64,000 nucleotides of DNA from Micromonospora sp. ATCC 39149 (GCF_000158815.1 NZ_GG657738.1:2168551-2232550); one strand, 5' to 3'. Shown: positions 40,472 through 52,200, numbered from the stretch's first letter. Made by a program: numbers and translations. Notes: generated by a model not told the origin, from the sequence alone.

Positions 40472-41908
40472 TCAGATCTCCAGCGCCGGTTCCTCCGGTA
40501 CGCTGACCCGCTCGACCCGCACCCCGAGCGCCCGCAGGTCGGCGACGAAGTCCGGGTAGCCGCGATCGACGTGGTGCACGTGGGAGACCTCGGTGACCCC
40601 GTCCGCGCAGAGGCCGGCGATGATCAGCCCGGCGCCGGCCCGGATGTCGGTGGCCCGTACGGGCGCGCCCGAGAGCCGGTCCCGGCCCCGGACCACGGCG
40701 TGGTGGCCGTCGGTCTTGATGTCCGCGCCCAGCCGCAACATCTCGTTGGCGAACATGAACCGGCCGTCGAAGATGTTCTCGGTGATCAGGGACGCGCCGT
40801 CGCTCACCGCGGCGAGCCCGATCGCCATCGGCAGCAGGTCGGTGGCGAAGCCCGGGTAGGGCAGGGTTACCACGTCGACGGACGTGGGCCGGTCTTCCAT
40901 GCGTACCCGGAAGGCGTCGCCCCGGGTCTCTATCAGCCCGCCGACGCAGACCAGCTTGTCCAGCGCGACCTCCAGGAAGCCCGGGTCGATGCCGGTCACG
41001 GTGACGTCCCCCCGGGTCATCGCGGCGGCGAACGCCCAGGTCCCGGCTACGATCCGGTCCCCCACCGTGGCGTGCCGCACCGGCCGCAGCTCGGGCACCC
41101 CGTCGATGTGCAGGGTGGAGGTGCCCTCCCCCTCGATCCGGGCACCCATCCGGATCAGCATCGAGCAGAGGTCGACGATCTCCGGCTCCCGGGCCGCGTT
41201 GTCGATCACCGTCGTGCCCTGGGCCAGCACGGCGGCCATCACCAGGTTCTCGGTCGCCCCGACGCTGGGGAAGTCCAGGACAATGTCCGCGCCGTGCAGG
41301 CCGTCCGGGGCGGCGGCGATGACGAAGCCGTGCGCGCCGGAGATGTCGGCGCCCATCCGGGTCAGCCCGGCGATGTGCATGTCCAGCCCTCGGGAACCGA
41401 TGGCGTCCCCGCCGGGGTGGGCCACCCGGACGTACCCCCGACGGGCCAGCAGCGGGCCCAGCACGCAGATGGACGCGCGCAGCCGGCGGACCAGGTCGTA
41501 GTCGGCCTCCGCGCCGGGCTGCTCGGGCACGTCGATGGTGACCGACCGGGACCGGGCCACCCCGCCCCGGGCCACCATCGGGTCGACCGGGTCGTCGGCG
41601 TCGAAGCGGACGACGCAGCCCAGCCGGCGCAGCACCTCGCCCATGATGGCGATGTCGGTGATGCGCGGGACGTTCGTGATCACGCTGAGCCCGGGGGCGA
41701 GCAGCGCGGCGGCCATCAGCTTGAGGGCCGAGTTCTTCGCCCCGACCACGTGCACGGTCCCGGCGAGGCGGGCGTCACCGGCGACGCGGATGACGTCGAC
41801 GTCGCTGACCGCCGGGGCGCCGGCCTCGCCGGGACCGAGCCCGGCAGGGCGCGCCGGCTCCGGTCGGGCGGGGTTGGTCAGGTCCGGTATCCGTAGGCTG
41901 TGCGTCAT
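40472..41908 (-). CDS. murA: UDP-N-acetylglucosamine 1-carboxyvinyltransferase, fosfomycin-insensitive type
   Basis: This 478-residue enzyme starts peptidoglycan synthesis by adding enolpyruvate to UDP-GlcNAc. GAKNSALK (Lys58, Asn59) and [11 protein letters not shown] mark the active site. The catalytic Cys (E. coli C115) is Asp168 here, as in Mycobacterium tuberculosis and Chlamydia, which makes the enzyme resistant to fosfomycin. The N-terminus has about 33 extra Pro/Ala-rich residues. The ATG at 41908 has GAGGTGG 6 nt upstream. Its start codon overlaps by two bases the start codon of the divergent adenosyltransferase gene. Confidence 0.95.
   Translation of the reverse strand: MTHSLRIPDLTNPARPEPARPAGLGPGEAGAPAVSDVDVIRVAGDARLAGTVHVVGAKNSALKLMAAALLAPGLSVITNVPRITDIAIMGEVLRRLGCVVRFDADDPVDPMVARGGVARSRSVTIDVPEQPGAEADYDLVRRLRASICVLGPLLARRGYVRVAHPGGDAIGSRGLDMHIAGLTRMGADISGAHGFVIAAAPDGLHGADIVLDFPSVGATENLVMAAVLAQGTTVIDNAAREPEIVDLCSMLIRMGARIEGEGTSTLHIDGVPELRPVRHATVGDRIVAGTWAFAAAMTRGDVTVTGIDPGFLEVALDKLVCVGGLIETRGDAFRVRMEDRPTSVDVVTLPYPGFATDLLPMAIGLAAVSDGASLITENIFDGRFMFANEMLRLGADIKTDGHHAVVRGRDRLSGAPVRATDIRAGAGLIIAGLCADGVTEVSHVHHVDRGYPDFVADLRALGVRVERVSVPEEPALEI
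41894..41899 (+). promoter_or_regulatory. -10 element of leaderless adenosyltransferase gene
   Basis: TAGGCT lies 7 nt before the ATG at 41907, inside the first codons of the divergent murA gene. Confidence 0.55.
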
Positions 41909-42479
41909 GGCCGTCCACCTCACGCGCATCTACACCAAGGCCGGCGACGCCGGCATGACCAGGCTTAGCAACAACGAGCAGGTGCCGAAGACCGACCCAC
42001 GGATCGCCGCGTACGCGGACGTGGACGAGTGCAACGCCGCGCTCGGCGTCGCGCTCGCCCTCGGGCAGCTCGACGACGGACTGCGGGCGGTGCTGGGGTC
42101 GATCCAGAACGACATGTTCGACGTGGGGGCCGACCTGTCCACCCCCGTGGAGCCGGACCCGAAGTACCCGCCGCTGCGGATCACCGAGGAGTACGTAGAA
42201 CGACTGGAGGGATGGTGCGACGAGTACAACGCACGCCTGAGCAAGCTTGACTCCTTCATCCTCCCCGGCGGCACCGCCGGAGCGGCACTGCTGCACGTGG
42301 CACGGACGATCGCCCGGCGGGCCGAGCGGGCGGCGTGGACGCTGGTCGCGCACGACCCCGACCGGACCAGCACCCTCCCGGCAAAGTATCTCAACCGGCT
42401 CTCCGATCTGCTCTTTATCCTGTCAAGAACGGCAAATCCGGCGGGCGATGTGCTGTGGGTCCCGGGCGGCCGGCGCTGA
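41907..42479 (+). CDS. pduO: PduO-type cob(I)alamin adenosyltransferase
   Basis: This 190-residue enzyme makes adenosylcobalamin from cob(I)alamin and ATP, the cofactor required by IcmA and Ecm in this window. It has the signature [15 protein letters not shown], then [30 protein letters not shown] and [13 protein letters not shown]. No ribosome site is possible because upstream sequence is murA coding; a -10 hexamer 7 nt upstream suggests a leaderless message. A pseudogene follows directly. Confidence 0.93.
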   Translation: MAVHLTRIYTKAGDAGMTRLSNNEQVPKTDPRIAAYADVDECNAALGVALALGQLDDGLRAVLGSIQNDMFDVGADLSTPVEPDPKYPPLRITEEYVERLEGWCDEYNARLSKLDSFILPGGTAGAALLHVARTIARRAERAAWTLVAHDPDRTSTLPAKYLNRLSDLLFILSRTANPAGDVLWVPGGRR

Positions 42480-42481
42480 GC

Positions 42482-42690
42482 GTCCCCGTCGGGACCCTGC
42501 ACCACGTCGAGGTCTGGGGGCCGAAGCTGGCCGGGGTCGTCCGCTGCTGGGGCTGCCTGCTGGGCGAGCGGAGCTGGCAGCCGTTCCAGGACTGGTCCGC
42601 CGGCCGATCCTGGAACGGCTCGGCCCGACGCACCTCGCGCCGAAGGAGTCCCCGGCGTTGACCGGGCGAAACCACGACCGGCTCGCCCCA
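42482..42690 (+). pseudogene. truncated, frameshifted VOC-family gene relic
   Basis: One frame reads VPVGTLHHVEVWGPKLAG, continues WGCLLGERSWQPFQDWSAGRSW, and then loses homology. After two extra bases at about 42614 another frame continues RLGPTHLAPKESPALTGRNHD. Joined, this matches the first half of a glyoxalase-like VOC protein (LHHVEIW, WGWLLGELGY, FQDWPAGRSWRLGP as I recall the family). The second half is missing and no start codon is evident, so it is a dead remnant. Confidence 0.75.
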
Positions 42691-42714
42691 CCCGCTCCCG
42701 CTCCCGCTCCCGCT

Positions 42715-42782
42715 GATCTTGCAGTTGCGGCCCCAGGAGAGGGCCTTCTATCCCGTTATGCCCGGGCCACAAGTGCAAGATC
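42715..42782. repeat. 68-bp imperfect inverted repeat element
   Basis: GATCTTGCAGTTGCGGCC (42715-42732) and GGCCACAAGTGCAAGATC (42765-42782) pair at 16 of 18 positions around a 32-base loop containing CCTTCTATCCCGTTATGCCC. It lies in the gap after the VOC relic. It looks like a small non-autonomous element or structured RNA. Confidence 0.6.
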
Positions 42783-42932
42783 GCGGGGATGGGTGGAGGC
42801 GCGGCGGGGCGGCAGCACCGCGCCAGCGTAAAGGGGTGGTGAAGTGTCGGGCGCGGTGGTGACTGCCCATGGCGCCGCCCGGTGCGCTGACGCCCTTGGC
42901 GGTCCGGCCCCTCCCGGCGGGGGCTTCCGGGG

Positions 42933-43388
42933 TCAGGCGGCGGGCCAGTTCTGGGAGGCCAGACGCGGCGAGGCCGCCCCGGGCGGGGCGGCCTCCAGCC
43001 AGGACAGGAAGCCCGTGACGGTGGAGCGGGCCATGGCGATCTCCACCGGGGCGTGCCGGCTGGTACAGCGCAGGATCACCCAGTCGGCGGGCATCGAGAG
43101 GCGCTCCTGCCCCTCGGGCAGCCGACGCCGCTCCACGACCAGGGTCTTACGGGAGAGCACCCGCTTGGGGCGCAGGGCGAAGCTGAACATCCGGTACCAC
43201 CGGAGTTCGTCGCCGGCGAACCGGCCGAAACCGGGCGACCAGCCTCGACCGTCGAGCATCGTGGTCACCCGGACGCTGAGCCGGATGATCCCGCCGCTGC
43301 GCGTGACCAGCGCCCGCCGGAGGAAGAGGATTAACAGGGCCACGAACACCGCGGCGACGCCGATTCCGATCCCTTCCACGATCTCCAT
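42933..43388 (-). CDS. DUF2550 membrane protein
   Basis: This 151-residue protein has one N-terminal transmembrane helix (GIGIGVAAVFVALLILFLRRAL) and a cytosolic domain (GIIRLSVRVT, GWSPGFGRFAGDELRWYRMFSFALRPKRVLSR, CTSRHAPVEIAMARSTVTGFLSWLEAAPPG). The gene occupies the conserved position after atpC seen in mycobacteria and streptomycetes. The function is unknown. It follows atpC by 12 bp, probably in the same transcript. Confidence 0.85.
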   Translation of the reverse strand: MEIVEGIGIGVAAVFVALLILFLRRALVTRSGGIIRLSVRVTTMLDGRGWSPGFGRFAGDELRWYRMFSFALRPKRVLSRKTLVVERRRLPEGQERLSMPADWVILRCTSRHAPVEIAMARSTVTGFLSWLEAAPPGAASPRLASQNWPAA

Positions 43389-43400
43389 CGGCGGATCGGC

Positions 43401-43685
43401 TCAGCGGCTCTGTGCTGCGGAGGCCGGGGTGGCGCTCTCGGCCAGTACGGTGACGCCCTCGCTGCTCACCGAGAGGAAGCCGCCGGCCACCTCGTACGAG
43501 ATCTGCTCGCCACCGGGCAGCTTGATCCGGACCTGGCCGGGCTCGGCGAGCTGCCCCAGCAGGGGCGCGTGCCCCGGCAGCACACCCAGCTCACCCTCGG
43601 TCGTGCGGGCGACGACCATCTCGGCCTCGCCGGACCAGACTTTCTCCTCGACGGCTACGAGCTCGACGTGAAGCTGCTGTGCCAC
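43401..43685 (-). CDS. atpC: ATP synthase epsilon subunit, short form
   Basis: This 94-residue central-stalk subunit contains only the N-terminal beta-sandwich ([40 protein letters not shown]). It lacks the C-terminal helical hairpin that inhibits ATP hydrolysis in longer epsilon subunits (about 120-140 residues). It is separated from atpD by an LCP gene and a strong hairpin, so it may have its own promoter. Confidence 0.92.
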   Translation of the reverse strand: MAQQLHVELVAVEEKVWSGEAEMVVARTTEGELGVLPGHAPLLGQLAEPGQVRIKLPGGEQISYEVAGGFLSVSSEGVTVLAESATPASAAQSR

Positions 43686-43738
43686 GCTGTCTCCTTGCTG
43701 CGGCGGCGGATTGCCGCAAGTCTAGTCGCGCCCGTCGT

Positions 43739-43788
43739 GGGCTCCCAACGCGGGTGGCGTAAGCTGCGCCACCCGCGCCCGGGAGCCC
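43739..43788 (-). terminator. strong hairpin between the LCP gene and atpC
   Basis: Nested arms GGGCTCCC/GGGAGCCC and CGCGGGTGGCG/CGCCACCCGCG surround TAAGCTG. The hairpin starts at the LCP stop codon and would end transcription before atpC. Confidence 0.75.
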
Positions 43789-44927
43789 TACTTCGTCTTG
43801 TTCCGGAAGTCCGGATGCTCCAGCAGGAAGGCGTCGAGCTGCTCCTTCTCCAGAGCGGTGAAGAAGTCCTCGGCCTCGGGCCGCAACCGCTCGCCCCGGT
43901 ACGCCGACCCGGTGCCGATGTTCTCCCCCGGCAGCTTGATCAGCTCGACGTTGTCGGAGCGGATGCCCTTGAGTGCGATCGCGAAGTCGACCACGCTGTT
44001 GCCCCGGCCGTTGAAGATCAGCGACTGCCCGGCGGCCCGGATCACCCTGTCCAGCTTGATCGGGTTGGTCACCACGTCGGCGCTGAACGCCTGGTTGACC
44101 ATCGCCTTGATGAACTGCTGCTGGTGCCGCTGCCGGCCGTAGTCGGCGTCCGGGACGCCGTTCTTCGGGTACCGCTGGCGGACGTAGTCCAGCGCCTGCC
44201 AGCCGCTGAGGTGCTGGTTGCCCTTCTTGTAGACCGCCTGAGGGCCGATGTAACCCTCGCCGTACGGGTTGCCCTTGCGGTGCACCCCGCTCGGCTCGCG
44301 GTGCTCGGAGCGCACCTCGCGCTCGATGTACATGTCGACGCCGCCCATCGCGTCGACGATCTTCTGGAAGCCGGTGAAGTTGATGATCGCGCCCGCGTCG
44401 AAGCGGTCGATCCCGGTCACCTGCTGCACGGTCTTGGCCAGCAGCTCGAAGCCCCGGGCGGCGTCCGGGTTCTGCCCGGGGACCCGGCTGCCGTACGCCA
44501 TGGCGGCGTTGAGCTTGTCGGTGCCGCCGCCGAACTCGGCCTTGCTGAACCTCGGGATCTCGACCCGCAGGTCCCGGGGCAACGAGAAGAGGTACGCCCG
44601 GTCCAGCTCGGCCGGCACGTGCAGCACCATGACCGAGTCGGCCAGCGGCGGGGTCTTCGCGTCGCGCGGGTCGATGCCGACCAGCAGGATGTTGAGCGGC
44701 CCCTTGATGTCGCTCTTGCGCTCCTGGGCGCCGGCGGCCTGGTCGCCGAACAGGTCGCCCTTGCCCACCGCGCCCTCGTACCGGGCCATCAGTGCCTCGT
44801 AGCCGACCAGCACCGCGCCGCTGAGCAGCATGAGCACGGCCCCGAAGACCGTGCACACCCGCGACCAGCGGGGCACCCGCGACCACGCCGACGGTTTCTT
44901 CCTGCCGCCCTTGCCGGCCTTACCCAC
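43788..44927 (-). CDS. LytR-CpsA-Psr (LCP) family cell-wall ligase
   Basis: This protein of about 380 residues has a basic cytosolic N-terminus and one transmembrane helix (VFGAVLMLLSGAVLVGYEAL). The LCP catalytic domain has NILLVGID, DSVMVLHVPAELDRAYLFSLPRDLRVEIP, KLNAAMAYG, INFTGFQKIVDAMGGVDMYIE and the Arg-rich LDYVRQRYPKNGVPDADYGRQRHQQQFI. Such enzymes transfer undecaprenyl-linked glycopolymers to peptidoglycan. It interrupts the ATP synthase cluster between atpD and atpC. GGAG lies 6 nt before a GTG at 44927; an ATG at 44933 would place GGAG directly against the start codon. Confidence 0.9.
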   Translation of the reverse strand: MGKAGKGGRKKPSAWSRVPRWSRVCTVFGAVLMLLSGAVLVGYEALMARYEGAVGKGDLFGDQAAGAQERKSDIKGPLNILLVGIDPRDAKTPPLADSVMVLHVPAELDRAYLFSLPRDLRVEIPRFSKAEFGGGTDKLNAAMAYGSRVPGQNPDAARGFELLAKTVQQVTGIDRFDAGAIINFTGFQKIVDAMGGVDMYIEREVRSEHREPSGVHRKGNPYGEGYIGPQAVYKKGNQHLSGWQALDYVRQRYPKNGVPDADYGRQRHQQQFIKAMVNQAFSADVVTNPIKLDRVIRAAGQSLIFNGRGNSVVDFAIALKGIRSDNVELIKLPGENIGTGSAYRGERLRPEAEDFFTALEKEQLDAFLLEHPDFRNKTK

Positions 44928-45146
44928 GAGCATCTCCGTTCGTCACGCCCACGACTAGGAGACGGGCGTATGCAGCCGAAAAGTTGCAACGATGTTCACT
45001 CGTCCGGGGGACGGCGTGAATCGACGGTACCTCGCGTTCGACGAAGCCGCCGATCAGCAACCGGACAGCGGAGATCATAGAGCCTGTAGATGAACGAGGA
45101 CCGCCCCGGTTGTTACCAGGACGGCCCTCGACAGTGTGACGCAAAT

Positions 45147-47530
<2,384 letters not shown>

Positions 47531-47539
47531 GAGTCAGCC

Positions 47540-49180
47540 CTACTGCTTCTCGGCGTTGTCGCGGTAGCGGGTCACCGTCTCGCGGCTCTCTTCGCCCTCC
47601 AGCGGGGCTGCCGGGGCCTCGTTGATCCGGGGCTCGTCCTCCTTGCCGAGGAACATCTGCTTGAAGCTCGCGATGGCCTCGTCGAGAGAGGAGATCACGT
47701 CGTCGTTCCACTTGTTGTCGGCGATCGCCGCGAGGGTGCCCTCGTGCTTGTGCCGCAGGTACTGGAGGAACTCGGACTCGAACCGGCGCACCTCGCCGAC
47801 GGGGACGTCGTCGAGCTTGCCCTCGGTTCCGGCCCAGACGGAGACGACCTGCTCCTGCACCGGGAAGGGCGAGTAGTTCGGCTGCTTGAGCAGCTCGACC
47901 AGGCGGGAACCGCGCTCCAACTGGGCGCGGGAGGCCTTGTCCAGGTCGGAGGCGAAGGCGGCGAACGCCTCCAGCTCGCGGTACTGGGCCAGGTTGAGCC
48001 GCAGCGAGCCGGCGACCTTCTTCATCGGCTTCACCTGGGCGGCGCCGCCGACCCGGGAAACCGAGGTGCCGACGTTGATGGCCGGCCGGACGCCCTGGTT
48101 GAACAGGTCCGTCTCCAGGAAGATCTGGCCGTCGGTGATGGAGATGACGTTGGTCGGGATGAAGGCCGAGATGTCGTTGGCCTTCGTCTCGATGATCGGC
48201 AGGCCGGTCATCGAGCCGCCGCCCAGCGCGTCGGAGAGCTTCGCGCAGCGCTCCAGCAGCCGGGAGTGCAGGTAGAAGACGTCACCCGGGTACGCCTCGC
48301 GGCCCGGCGGGCGGCGCAGCAGCAGCGACACGGCCCGGTACGCCTCCGCCTGCTTGCTCAGGTCGTCGAAGACGATCAGGACGTGCTTGCCGCCGTACAT
48401 CCAGTGCTGGCCGATGGACGAGCCGGTGTAGGGCGCCAGGTACTTGAAGCCGGCCGGGTCGGACGCCGGGGAGGCCACGATGGTGGTGTACTCCATCGCT
48501 CCCGCGTCCTCCAGGATGCCCTTGATCGAGGCGATCGTGGAGGCCTTCTGGCCGATGGCGACGTAGATGCAGCGAACCTGCTTCTTCGGGTCGCCGGAGC
48601 GCCAGTTGTCCCGCTGGTTGAGGATGGTGTCCAGGGCGACCGTGGTCTTGCCGGTCTTCCGGTCACCGATGATGAGCTGCCGCTGGCCCCGGCCGATCGG
48701 GGTCATGGCGTCGACCGCCTTGATACCGGTCTGCAGCGGCTCGTCGACGGACTGCCGGGCCATCACGTTCGGGGCCTGCAGCTCCAGCTCGCGGAAGCCC
48801 TCGTTGGCGATGTCACCGAGGCCGTCGATCGGCTGGCCGAGCGCGTTGACCACGCGGCCGAGGAAGGCGTCACCGACCGGCACGGAGAGCACCCGGCCGG
48901 TGCGCTTGACGCGCTGGCCCTCTTCGAGCTTGGCGGAGTCACCGAGAACGACGACGCCGATCTCCCGGACGTCGAGGTTCAGCGCCACGCCGAGCGTGCC
49001 GTCCTCGAACTCCAGGAGCTCGTTGGTCATGGTCGAGGGCAGGCCCTCGACGTGGGCGATACCGTCGCCGGTGTCGGCGACGGTGCCGACCTCCTCGCGG
49101 GAGACGTCGGGCGAGTAGGAGGAGACGTAGCGCTCCAGGGCGCCGCGGATCTCCTCCGTCGAGATGGTCAGCTCGGCCAT
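47540..49180 (-). CDS. atpA: ATP synthase alpha subunit
   Basis: This 546-residue non-catalytic nucleotide-binding subunit of F1 has Walker [33 protein letters not shown], and [23 protein letters not shown]-terminal extension rich in Glu and Pro (about 515-546) is common in actinobacteria. AAGGA lies about 9 nt before the ATG. There is a 102-bp gap to atpH. Confidence 0.98.
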   Translation of the reverse strand: MAELTISTEEIRGALERYVSSYSPDVSREEVGTVADTGDGIAHVEGLPSTMTNELLEFEDGTLGVALNLDVREIGVVVLGDSAKLEEGQRVKRTGRVLSVPVGDAFLGRVVNALGQPIDGLGDIANEGFRELELQAPNVMARQSVDEPLQTGIKAVDAMTPIGRGQRQLIIGDRKTGKTTVALDTILNQRDNWRSGDPKKQVRCIYVAIGQKASTIASIKGILEDAGAMEYTTIVASPASDPAGFKYLAPYTGSSIGQHWMYGGKHVLIVFDDLSKQAEAYRAVSLLLRRPPGREAYPGDVFYLHSRLLERCAKLSDALGGGSMTGLPIIETKANDISAFIPTNVISITDGQIFLETDLFNQGVRPAINVGTSVSRVGGAAQVKPMKKVAGSLRLNLAQYRELEAFAAFASDLDKASRAQLERGSRLVELLKQPNYSPFPVQEQVVSVWAGTEGKLDDVPVGEVRRFESEFLQYLRHKHEGTLAAIADNKWNDDVISSLDEAIASFKQMFLGKEDEPRINEAPAAPLEGEESRETVTRYRDNAEKQ

Positions 49181-49282
49181 CCTCTGCTTCCTTAAGTATC
49201 AGGGGCCCGGGATACCTAGTACCGACCGGTCCGAATGGCGTCTGTCAATCCAGGCGTTTCGCGTGTGCCAGCGGGATGCCGG

Positions 49283-50104
49283 TCAGCGCTTCGCGAGCGC
49301 GTTGCGGGTCTCGTTGAGGCGGCGCAGGACGGTGCCGTCGTACAGGTCGGACCCGACCCGGACGCTGACGCCGCCGAGGACCGAGGGGTCCACCATCTGC
49401 TTGACGGAGACCTCCCGACCGTACATCGCGGACAGGCGGGCACCGAGCCGCTGCTCGTCCTCGTCGCTCAACGGGGCCGCCACGGTCACGTACGCGACCC
49501 TCCGGTCCCGCCGGTCGGCGGTCAGCTCGACCAGCCGGGTGAGCGAGCCGGTGAAGGAACGCCCACCGAACCCGTTCAACGCCACCTCGACGAGGCGGAC
49601 GGTGACCGGGCGGGCCTTGCTGGCGAGCAGCTCGCGGGCCAGCTCGACCCGCCGCTCGGCCGGGCCGACCGGGTCGGACAGCGCCGCCGACAGCGCGGGC
49701 TGGCCGGCGACCACCTGGCCGAAGCGGAACAGCTCGTCCTCGACCTCGCCCAGGTCGCCGGAGGCTTCGGCGCTGGCCAGCAGCGCCTCCACGCCGAGGC
49801 GCTCGGCGCCGTCGAGCAGCTCCGACGGTGCCGACCACCGGCCGGAGACGAGTTCGGTGAGCAGGTCGAGCCCATCCGCGCCGACCTTGCCCCGGAGCAT
49901 GTCCCCGAGCAGCCCGGCGCGGTCCGCGCCCGAGCGGGCCGGGTCGGACAGCGCCCGACGCAGCCGCGGCTCACGCCGCAGCAGGCCGGCGACGGCGAGC
50001 AGGTCGTCGGCGGTGGCGGCCACCGCCGACGGCTCCGCACCCCGCGCGTACGCCGCCAGGCGCTCGGTCGCGGCCCGGTACGACTCCCGGCTGGCGGCCT
50101 GCAT
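49283..50104 (-). CDS. atpH: ATP synthase delta subunit
   Basis: This 273-residue peripheral-stalk subunit has the helical N-terminal domain ESYRAATERLAAYARG and the C-terminal DRRVAYVTVAAPLSDEDEQRL and DPSVLGGVSVRVGSDLYDGTVLRRLNETRNAL. It is longer than the E. coli type (177) but typical for actinobacteria. The ATG shares one base with the atpF stop. Confidence 0.95.
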   Translation of the reverse strand: MQAASRESYRAATERLAAYARGAEPSAVAATADDLLAVAGLLRREPRLRRALSDPARSGADRAGLLGDMLRGKVGADGLDLLTELVSGRWSAPSELLDGAERLGVEALLASAEASGDLGEVEDELFRFGQVVAGQPALSAALSDPVGPAERRVELARELLASKARPVTVRLVEVALNGFGGRSFTGSLTRLVELTADRRDRRVAYVTVAAPLSDEDEQRLGARLSAMYGREVSVKQMVDPSVLGGVSVRVGSDLYDGTVLRRLNETRNALAKR

Positions 50105-50643
50105 CAGCGGGCCCCCGTGCTCTCGAGGTCGCTGAGGAAGCGGTCGACGGTGCCCTTGCGGCGGGCCTCGTCCGCCAGCGACTCGCCGACGATCTTGCTG
50201 GCCAGGTCGACCGCGATCGTGCCGACCTCCGTGCGCAGCTCACGCACGATGGTGGCCCGCTCGGCGGCGAGCTGCTCCTTGCCGGCCGCGATGATCCGGT
50301 CGGACTCCTCCCGCGCCTTGGCGAGGATGTCCTGCCGGATGCCCTCCGCGTCGGCCCGGGCGTCGTCCCGGATCTTCGCGGCGTCGGTGCGCGCCTCGGC
50401 GAGCTGCGCGCGGTACTGCTCAAGGAGCTGGTTGGCCTCGGCCTGGGCGGCCTCGGCGCGCTTGATGCCACCCTCGATCGCGTCGACCCGGGCCTGGAAC
50501 GTCTGCTCCATGCGCGGAAAGACGAACTTCATCAGCACGATGCAGAGCAGGACGAAGGCGATGCCACCGACCACGATCTCCTGCCAGATCGGGATGATCG
50601 GGTTGTGGGTCGACTCACCACCCTCTGCGGCGAGCAGGTACAT
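50104..50643 (-). CDS. atpF: ATP synthase subunit b
   Basis: This 179-residue peripheral-stalk protein has one N-terminal membrane helix (IVVGGIAFVLLCIVLMKFVF) and a long charged coiled coil. GGGAGG lies 7 nt before the ATG. It is coupled to atpH through TGATG. Confidence 0.97.
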   Translation of the reverse strand: MYLLAAEGGESTHNPIIPIWQEIVVGGIAFVLLCIVLMKFVFPRMEQTFQARVDAIEGGIKRAEAAQAEANQLLEQYRAQLAEARTDAAKIRDDARADAEGIRQDILAKAREESDRIIAAGKEQLAAERATIVRELRTEVGTIAVDLASKIVGESLADEARRKGTVDRFLSDLESTGAR

Positions 50644-50671
50644 GGGAAACCTCCCGGTCGAAGGGCGGGAT

Positions 50672-50905
50672 TTAGAGGTTGCCCTGCCAGATGAAGCCGA
50701 AGGCGATACCGAGCAGCGCGAGCGCCTCGATGACGGCGAAGCCGATCCAGACGTACGGCAGGGTCATCCGGGACGACTCCGGCTGGCGGGCGGTCGACTG
50801 GATGTAGGCGGCGAAGACCAGGCCGACACCGATGCCCGGGCCGATGGCCGCGAGACCGTAGCCGATGGCGGCGGTGCTGCCCTCTACCGCGGCGATGATG
50901 TCCAT
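50672..50905 (-). CDS. atpE: ATP synthase subunit c
   Basis: This 77-residue hairpin protein of the rotor ring has two membrane helices. The proton-binding Glu lies in the second (GFAVIEALALLGIAFGF), and the GIGPGIGVGLVFA-like motif is in the first. The ATG at 50905 is fixed by AGGAGG 8 nt upstream. Confidence 0.97.
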   Translation of the reverse strand: MDIIAAVEGSTAAIGYGLAAIGPGIGVGLVFAAYIQSTARQPESSRMTLPYVWIGFAVIEALALLGIAFGFIWQGNL

Positions 50906-50972
50906 TAGTGGATTCCTCCTGGTTATCACGCGTGACTCTCACGCGGGACGACAACGGGTGGTGCGAGATGGA

Positions 50973-51770
50973 TCAGTGCTCGTCGGCGAGCGCGCCCTGC
51001 ACGTAGCTGGCGGTGAGCACCGTGAAGACGTATGCCTGCAGGCAGATGACCAGGAACTCGAGGAAGGTGAGAGCGATGGTCATCACCCAGGACAGCACCG
51101 AGACCGGGGCCAGCCAGGCGTTGGCGCTGAGCATCGCGAACCCGCCGAGCGTGAAGACCAGCAGGAGCATGTGGCCGGCGAACATGTTCGCGAAGAGACG
51201 GACGGCCAGCGAGAACGGCCGGACCAGGAAGGTCGAGAAGAACTCGATCGGGATCAGCAGCGGCAGGATGTACCACGGCGCCGGCGGGATCAGGGAGTTC
51301 TTGACGAACTTGCCGAACCCGTGGTGCCGGATGCCCACCCAGATGAACATCACGTAGCTGATCACGGCGAGGAAGGCCGGGAAGGCGATGTGCGAGTTCG
51401 GCGAGATCTGGAACAGCGGGACGATCGCGAAGAAGTTCGTCAGCAGGATGAAGCAGAACAGCGTCGTGAAGTACGGCGCGAACCGCACCCCCGCGTGCCC
51501 GATCATCTCGACGGCGATGTTGTTGCGCACGAAGCCGTAGATGGACTCGGCGAGCCACTGCTTCTTCGTCGGCACCAGCTGCGGCTTCCGGTAGGTCGCC
51601 AGGAAGAAGATGATCAGGACGCCGACGGCGATCCAGACCATGGCCGTAATCTTGGTGAACCAGTAGGAGTCGTGCGCACCCCAGGGCAGGATGCTGGGCA
51701 GGTAAAAGTCCTCCACGCTGGGTGGGAATGCCGCCTGGCCCGCTGCCAGGACGTTCGCCTGTCCGAACAC
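50973..51770 (-). CDS. atpB: ATP synthase subunit a
   Basis: This 265-residue membrane stator has the essential Arg in RPFSLAVRLFANMFAGH and about six helices. The GTG at 51770 is chosen from AGGAAGGGA just upstream and the short hydrophilic N-terminus; earlier in-frame sequence is Arg/His-rich and overlaps the upstream gene. Confidence 0.95.
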   Translation of the reverse strand: MFGQANVLAAGQAAFPPSVEDFYLPSILPWGAHDSYWFTKITAMVWIAVGVLIIFFLATYRKPQLVPTKKQWLAESIYGFVRNNIAVEMIGHAGVRFAPYFTTLFCFILLTNFFAIVPLFQISPNSHIAFPAFLAVISYVMFIWVGIRHHGFGKFVKNSLIPPAPWYILPLLIPIEFFSTFLVRPFSLAVRLFANMFAGHMLLLVFTLGGFAMLSANAWLAPVSVLSWVMTIALTFLEFLVICLQAYVFTVLTASYVQGALADEH

Positions 51771-51781
51771 CGCGTCCCTTC

Positions 51782-52018
51782 CTAAGTAGGCGTGCCGAGT
51801 CGGCGGACGACCAGGATGATCCCCCCGGCCATGCCGAGCACGACGCCGATCCCGGTGGCGATGCCACCGGTGTCGAGCCACTGGTCGACCAGCCAGCCGA
51901 CGAAACCCCAGACGAGCATGCCCCCGATCAGGTACGAGAGCGCGGTCCAACCCTGGCCGGCACCGGTCGGAGTGTCGTCCGGGCCGCCGCTGGGTCGGGG
52001 GGTTTGGTCACCAGCCAT
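51782..52018 (-). CDS. AtpZ/AtpI-type small membrane protein
   Basis: This 78-residue protein has two transmembrane helices (ALSYLIGGMLVWGFVGWLVDQWL and GIATGIGVVLGMAGGIILVVRRL) and a Pro/Gly-rich N-terminus. This matches AtpZ/AtpI proteins that precede atpB and assist c-ring assembly or divalent-cation uptake. The ATG at 52018 lacks a ribosome site. Confidence 0.8.
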   Translation of the reverse strand: MAGDQTPRPSGGPDDTPTGAGQGWTALSYLIGGMLVWGFVGWLVDQWLDTGGIATGIGVVLGMAGGIILVVRRLGTPT

Positions 52019-52200
52019 GACGGGGCGAACGATATCAGTCGGGAAAACGAGGCTGTGCCTCACCCCCCGCACAACCGTCGTTGTGTGGGCCTCTGGCGGG
52101 CGCGTCGTCTGTGGGCACGCTACTCCCCTTGCACCACAGAATGAATGACCGGTGTCGGACACAATCGCGCGTCGTACCGAAAAGTGGGACGCAGGAGCCC

